From: UBA2040 sp041751955
Lineage (GTDB): Bacteria; Bacteroidota; Bacteroidia; Flavobacteriales_D; Crocinitomicaceae
DNA: 51,990 nt
Reading direction: 5' to 3'
Assembly (NCBI GenBank): GCA_041751955.1
Contig: JBGSIB010000023.1
Coordinates: 1-51,990 of the forward strand
Below are positions 49,667-51,990 of this stretch, piece after piece. The translations under genes and the position numbers were made by a program. The notes under the pieces were generated by a model that was given only the letters and a program-made list of their open reading frames with translations, was not told where the DNA came from and did no database searches. Each line of letters starts with the position of its first letter. Position 1 is the stretch's first letter.

Positions 49667-50257
49667 TTAATACAATGCGTCATAAATAGCTCTTGCGATT
49701 CGATTTTGGCTTTCTGCATTCATCAGTACCGCTCTGTCTTCATCGTTCGACAAATACCCCATTTCTATCAAAGTAGCTGGACAATTCACATTTTTTAGCA
49801 TGTAAAAATTACCGCTTTTTATTTGGCTGTTTTTCACTTCTTTCGGTAGTGCATTTTTTATGGTCAAGGCTAGTTTTGACGACGCTTCTTTTTCAGAATG
49901 GTCTTCGTTTACGTACAATTCGAAACCATTTGCGTCCATATCTTTACTGGAATTGATATGCAGTGAAATCAAATAATTTGGTTTCAAAGACTGAATAAAC
50001 TCCAATTTTCGATCCAATTCCATGAACTCGTCATCTTCCCTTGTCAGAATGATGTTCAAATCCTGATGAGTATTCATTTCTTTGATTTTATTGGCAATCG
50101 TCAGTACGAGATCTTTTTCCGTGATGCCGTCGTATTCTGTTCCGCTGTCCTGTCCGCCGTGACTCACTTCGATGACTACTGTTTTTTTCTCTGCTTTATG
50201 GAATGAAAAGCTCAGCGCTAAAAGAGCGAATCCGAAAATGTAAATTGCTTTTTTCAT
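49667..50257 (-). CDS. N-acetylmuramoyl-L-alanine amidase (Amidase_3)
   Basis: 196 residues: signal peptide MKKAIYIFGFALLALSFSF, then the zinc amidase domain. Ligands in usual order: His33 in VSHGGQDSG (family form DPGHGG), Glu47 in ITEKDL, His100 in LISLHINSS. The catalytic Glu165 lies in LIEMGYLSN. It cleaves the amide between MurNAc and the stem peptide in the periplasm. The DPGHGG motif has become EVSHGG, so the loop is altered though the ligand His remains. No cell-wall anchor domain is present. Downstream 49506-49666 shows no convincing gene. Confidence 0.88.
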   Translation of the reverse strand: MKKAIYIFGFALLALSFSFHKAEKKTVVIEVSHGGQDSGTEYDGITEKDLVLTIANKIKEMNTHQDLNIILTREDDEFMELDRKLEFIQSLKPNYLISLHINSSKDMDANGFELYVNEDHSEKEASSKLALTIKNALPKEVKNSQIKSGNFYMLKNVNCPATLIEMGYLSNDEDRAVLMNAESQNRIARAIYDALY

Positions 50258-50410
50258 AATGGTTTTGTTTGTAGTTGGTTCAACTATGAAATATATTCAG
50301 GTCCAAACAACTGATTTACAGTAATTCAAATATATGTTTTATTTTTTGAATATTGAATCTATTGAATACAACGAAAAGGGCTTCATCAATTGATTTAATA
50401 CACAAATCGC

Positions 50411-50920
50411 CTATTTCCTTTTTAGCCCATTTTCACTCAGAAAATCTAGGAATTCTGTTAATTCAGCATTATTTTTAAATCCATTTTTGGGTAGGATATA
50501 TTCAACGGCATTCTTATTGTGAATTTTGATGAGAATAACATTCAATAGCTCTGTGTAAGCTGAAATTTCGTCCCAAGGAAAATTCAGCTTTTTTCCATTG
50601 TCCAATATGATCATTCCCCAAGCAGTAAATTCATATATGACTGGTTCTTTTTTATTAAACTTTATCGCAAAAAAAGGTCCAATTGTTAGCAATAAAAGAA
50701 TTACTACAGGAAAAATTAAACATACAATAACATTGGTCGGCATCCCTTTGATGTGAGAGCCAAATTCGGATGTTAAGGCGTTTAGAATGGATAGAAGTGC
50801 TGCTGGAAAAAATACAATCAGTAATAATTTTCGAATTACACTTGCCCTGAACAATGTCAACAGAAAGAATTTATAATGCTCGCTATCCGAGAGTGCTTGT
50901 CTAATAGAATATTTTTTCAT
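50411..50920 (-). CDS. YcxB-like membrane protein
   Basis: 169 residues with two central transmembrane segments (about 30-50 and 64-86) and a C-terminal domain (KFNKKEPVIYEFTAWGMIILDNGKKLNFPWDEISAYTELLNVILIKI) matching the YcxB pattern, in which a small beta domain follows two helices. Function is unknown in all organisms. Monocistronic on the minus strand. Confidence 0.7.
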   Translation of the reverse strand: MKKYSIRQALSDSEHYKFFLLTLFRASVIRKLLLIVFFPAALLSILNALTSEFGSHIKGMPTNVIVCLIFPVVILLLLTIGPFFAIKFNKKEPVIYEFTAWGMIILDNGKKLNFPWDEISAYTELLNVILIKIHNKNAVEYILPKNGFKNNAELTEFLDFLSENGLKRK

Positions 50921-50990
50921 CCTATATTTTTTGTTTTGATTTACTGTGAATGTATTCTCTACGTTTTAATTCTTCTGATTTTGAAAGTGA

Positions 50991-51021
50991 AAAAAAAATC
51001 GAAATGGTCAGTTTCGATTTT
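50991..51021 (-). terminator. Rho-independent terminator of the H1-like gene
   Basis: Perfect ten-base stem AAAATCGAAA (50995-51004) and TTTCGATTTT (51012-51021) with loop TGGTCAG. On the minus strand it is followed by a T-tract, starting six bases after the stop at 51028. Confidence 0.85.
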
Positions 51022-51027
51022 ATAAAA

Positions 51028-51678
51028 TTATTTTTTCTTCGATTTTTTCGTTTTGTCCGCCTTTTTTTTCGCTGCTTTTTCCTTTTCTTTCTTTTTGGCT
51101 TTCTCTTTTTTGGCTTTCTCTTTAGCTTTTGCTTTTTTAGCCTTTTCTTTTTCCTTCGCTTTCGCTTTTTTCTCTTTCTCTTTGATTTTATCGCTCATTT
51201 TCTTTAACTTTTTGAGATTCTTTTTATCCAATTTTTGGGTTTTTACCTCAGTTATTTTTTCTACTTCTAGCGACTCAATTTTACTCGGAATTTCTTTAAG
51301 CACTTTCGCTGGAGGGTTTGCCGCTTTCACTGGTTGTTTGACCACTGGCTTTTTAATTGTTGGAACGGTGGCTACCTTAACTTCTGTCTCAGCAACTGGT
51401 TTTTTCGCAGCAGGAGCAGTTGTGATTGTCTTTTTAACAGCTGCTGCTTTTACAACTGGTTTTCTTGCCCTTGAACTTGTCGTAACAGGTTTGGCCACTG
51501 TTTTGACAACAGGTTTTTTTATCGCCGTACCCGAGGATTTTTTTACTGCCGCTTTTGCAATCGGTTTGCTAACAGTCGACTTAGTTGCGGTAACTACTTT
51601 TTTAGTTGTTGGAGCCACAGTTTTGGTTACAGCTTTTTTTTCCTGACTCGTATTGTCCGGTTCGTTATTTTCTCCCAT
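51028..51678 (-). CDS. Lys/Ala-rich histone H1-like protein
   Basis: 216 residues of strongly biased composition. The first 125 residues are Lys/Ala/Pro/Val/Thr repeats (AVKKSSGTAIKKPVVK and variants such as KKPVVK, KKPVAE, KKPVVK). The C-terminal 85 are a very basic KEKxKKAKAKEK series ending KKSKKK. No signal peptide or membrane segment. Similar tails occur in bacterial histone H1-like and AlgP-type proteins that bind DNA by charge, and in some ribosome-associated extensions. The repeats make homology unreliable, so DNA binding is an inference. It has a consensus promoter, a 60-base leader with tandem repeats, and a strong terminator, so it is probably well expressed. Confidence 0.75.
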   Translation of the reverse strand: MGENNEPDNTSQEKKAVTKTVAPTTKKVVTATKSTVSKPIAKAAVKKSSGTAIKKPVVKTVAKPVTTSSRARKPVVKAAAVKKTITTAPAAKKPVAETEVKVATVPTIKKPVVKQPVKAANPPAKVLKEIPSKIESLEVEKITEVKTQKLDKKNLKKLKKMSDKIKEKEKKAKAKEKEKAKKAKAKEKAKKEKAKKKEKEKAAKKKADKTKKSKKK

Positions 51679-51706
51679 TTTAAATGTCTAAAAGATTTTT
51701 ACTTCA

Positions 51707-51728
51707 ATGTGAATTCGATGTGAATTCG
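51707..51728. repeat. Tandem 11-base repeat in the leader of the H1-like gene
   Basis: ATGTGAATTCG occurs twice head to tail (51707-51717, 51718-51728), followed by a partial third unit ATGCGA. It lies between the promoter and the start codon, so it is in the predicted transcript. Beyond the promoter, the rest of the 312-base region 51679-51990 shows no gene. Confidence 0.6.
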
Positions 51729-51736
51729 ATGCGAAA

Positions 51737-51766
51737 CAAATATAATCCTTTAATTAGTGAGTTCAA
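51737..51766 (-). promoter_or_regulatory. Bacteroidota-type promoter for the H1-like gene
   Basis: On the minus strand TTG (51766-51764), 19 bases, TATATTTG (51744-51737): an exact match to TTG-N19-TAnnTTTG. The predicted leader of about 50 bases carries the tandem repeat. Confidence 0.7.
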
Positions 51767-51990
51767 TATTAAGTTTTTCGGCTGAAAACCAATTTTATAC
51801 AGGAAATTGATTTTTAATTGATTCGATTGTCGAATAACCAGCGTGAAGTACAATAGATTTTGATAATTGTTTACCCTAATCTGCAATCAACACCTTGAGA
51901 AAATCTTCATTTCAAAATATAACATTAACGTGAGTGAATTTAAACAATACCAACGCTAATCAATCAGTGAGATGAGATCGTATGTTGAGG

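Noticed and set aside
49537..49719. 60-codon minus-strand ORF overlapping the end of the cell-wall amidase gene by 53 bases
   Set aside because: No recognisable motif, overlaps a well-supported gene, and no promoter or coupling signal. Most likely chance.
51053..51646. 197-codon plus-strand frame opposite the H1-like gene, with apparent hydrophobic runs
   Set aside because: It is the antisense of a Lys/Ala-rich coding sequence: lysine codons (AAA/AAG) read in reverse give Phe/Leu. No independent support.

Overview
The window looks like a chromosomal segment of a Bacteroidota bacterium, most likely order Flavobacteriales and possibly Crocinitomicaceae/Fluviicola-like (an inference from gene content and order, not from a search). 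Evidence: AT-rich DNA; almost no Shine-Dalgarno sequences; several promoters of the Bacteroidota type TTG-N19/20-TAnnTTTG; many lipoproteins; a PorV-like protein beside a gingipain-family (C25) PorU-like peptidase of the type IX secretion system; DUF4403, DUF1573 and DUF4919 proteins; and a monomeric NADP-isocitrate dehydrogenase. No rRNA, tRNA, IS element, phage gene or CRISPR array was seen.

Region 1 (1-16681, + strand) is one tightly packed surface-polysaccharide locus. It has an ABC exporter (wzm, cut by the left edge, and wzt), two SAM methyltransferases, five GT-B glycosyltransferases, two AsnB-type amidotransferases and a HisH/HisF/WbpG-like trio. In Pseudomonas O-antigen synthesis such a trio turns an acetamido sugar into an acetamidino sugar. 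The HisF copy lacks the cyclase aspartate (Leu11) but keeps Asp130, fitting an ammonia-delivery role. Genes overlap or abut down to rdgB.

Region 2 (16682-25801) begins with monomeric idh under its own promoter. Then comes a small accessory island (about 19.1-23.0 kb): a lipoprotein precursor whose C-terminus matches the cysteine pattern of the bacteriocin fulvocin C, a coupled membrane protein with a CxxC thioredoxin domain, a DUF1573 lipoprotein, a divergent XRE regulator, a second membrane thioredoxin-fold protein, and a decayed fragment of a paralogue of the latter. DUF4403 and OmpA-type lipoproteins follow.

Region 3 (25802-34882, - strand) is mostly housekeeping: rplM-rpsI-rpsB-tsf, then arsR-like, pyrH and frr. 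Ribosomal protein S2 carries a long C-terminal extension with a helix-hairpin-helix motif. A dense cluster of TTCGA palindromes lies between tsf and the ArsR gene. An enoyl-CoA hydratase homologue, an RRM protein, a coiled-coil membrane protein, purS and pssA follow.

Region 4 (34883-42901, + strand) holds the porV-like gene, a 1722-residue C25 peptidase and a polytopic GT-C-like glycosyltransferase.

Region 5 (42891-51990, mostly - strand) is a series of small genes: CtlX-type hydrolase, acyl-CoA thioesterase, a TonB-domain lipoprotein broken by one base in an A9 tract, a DUF6629 protein, a VOC protein, DinB, an inactive-Nudix NrtR-like regulator, DUF4919, a cell-wall amidase, a YcxB-like protein and a Lys/Ala-rich histone-H1-like protein with a clear promoter and terminator.
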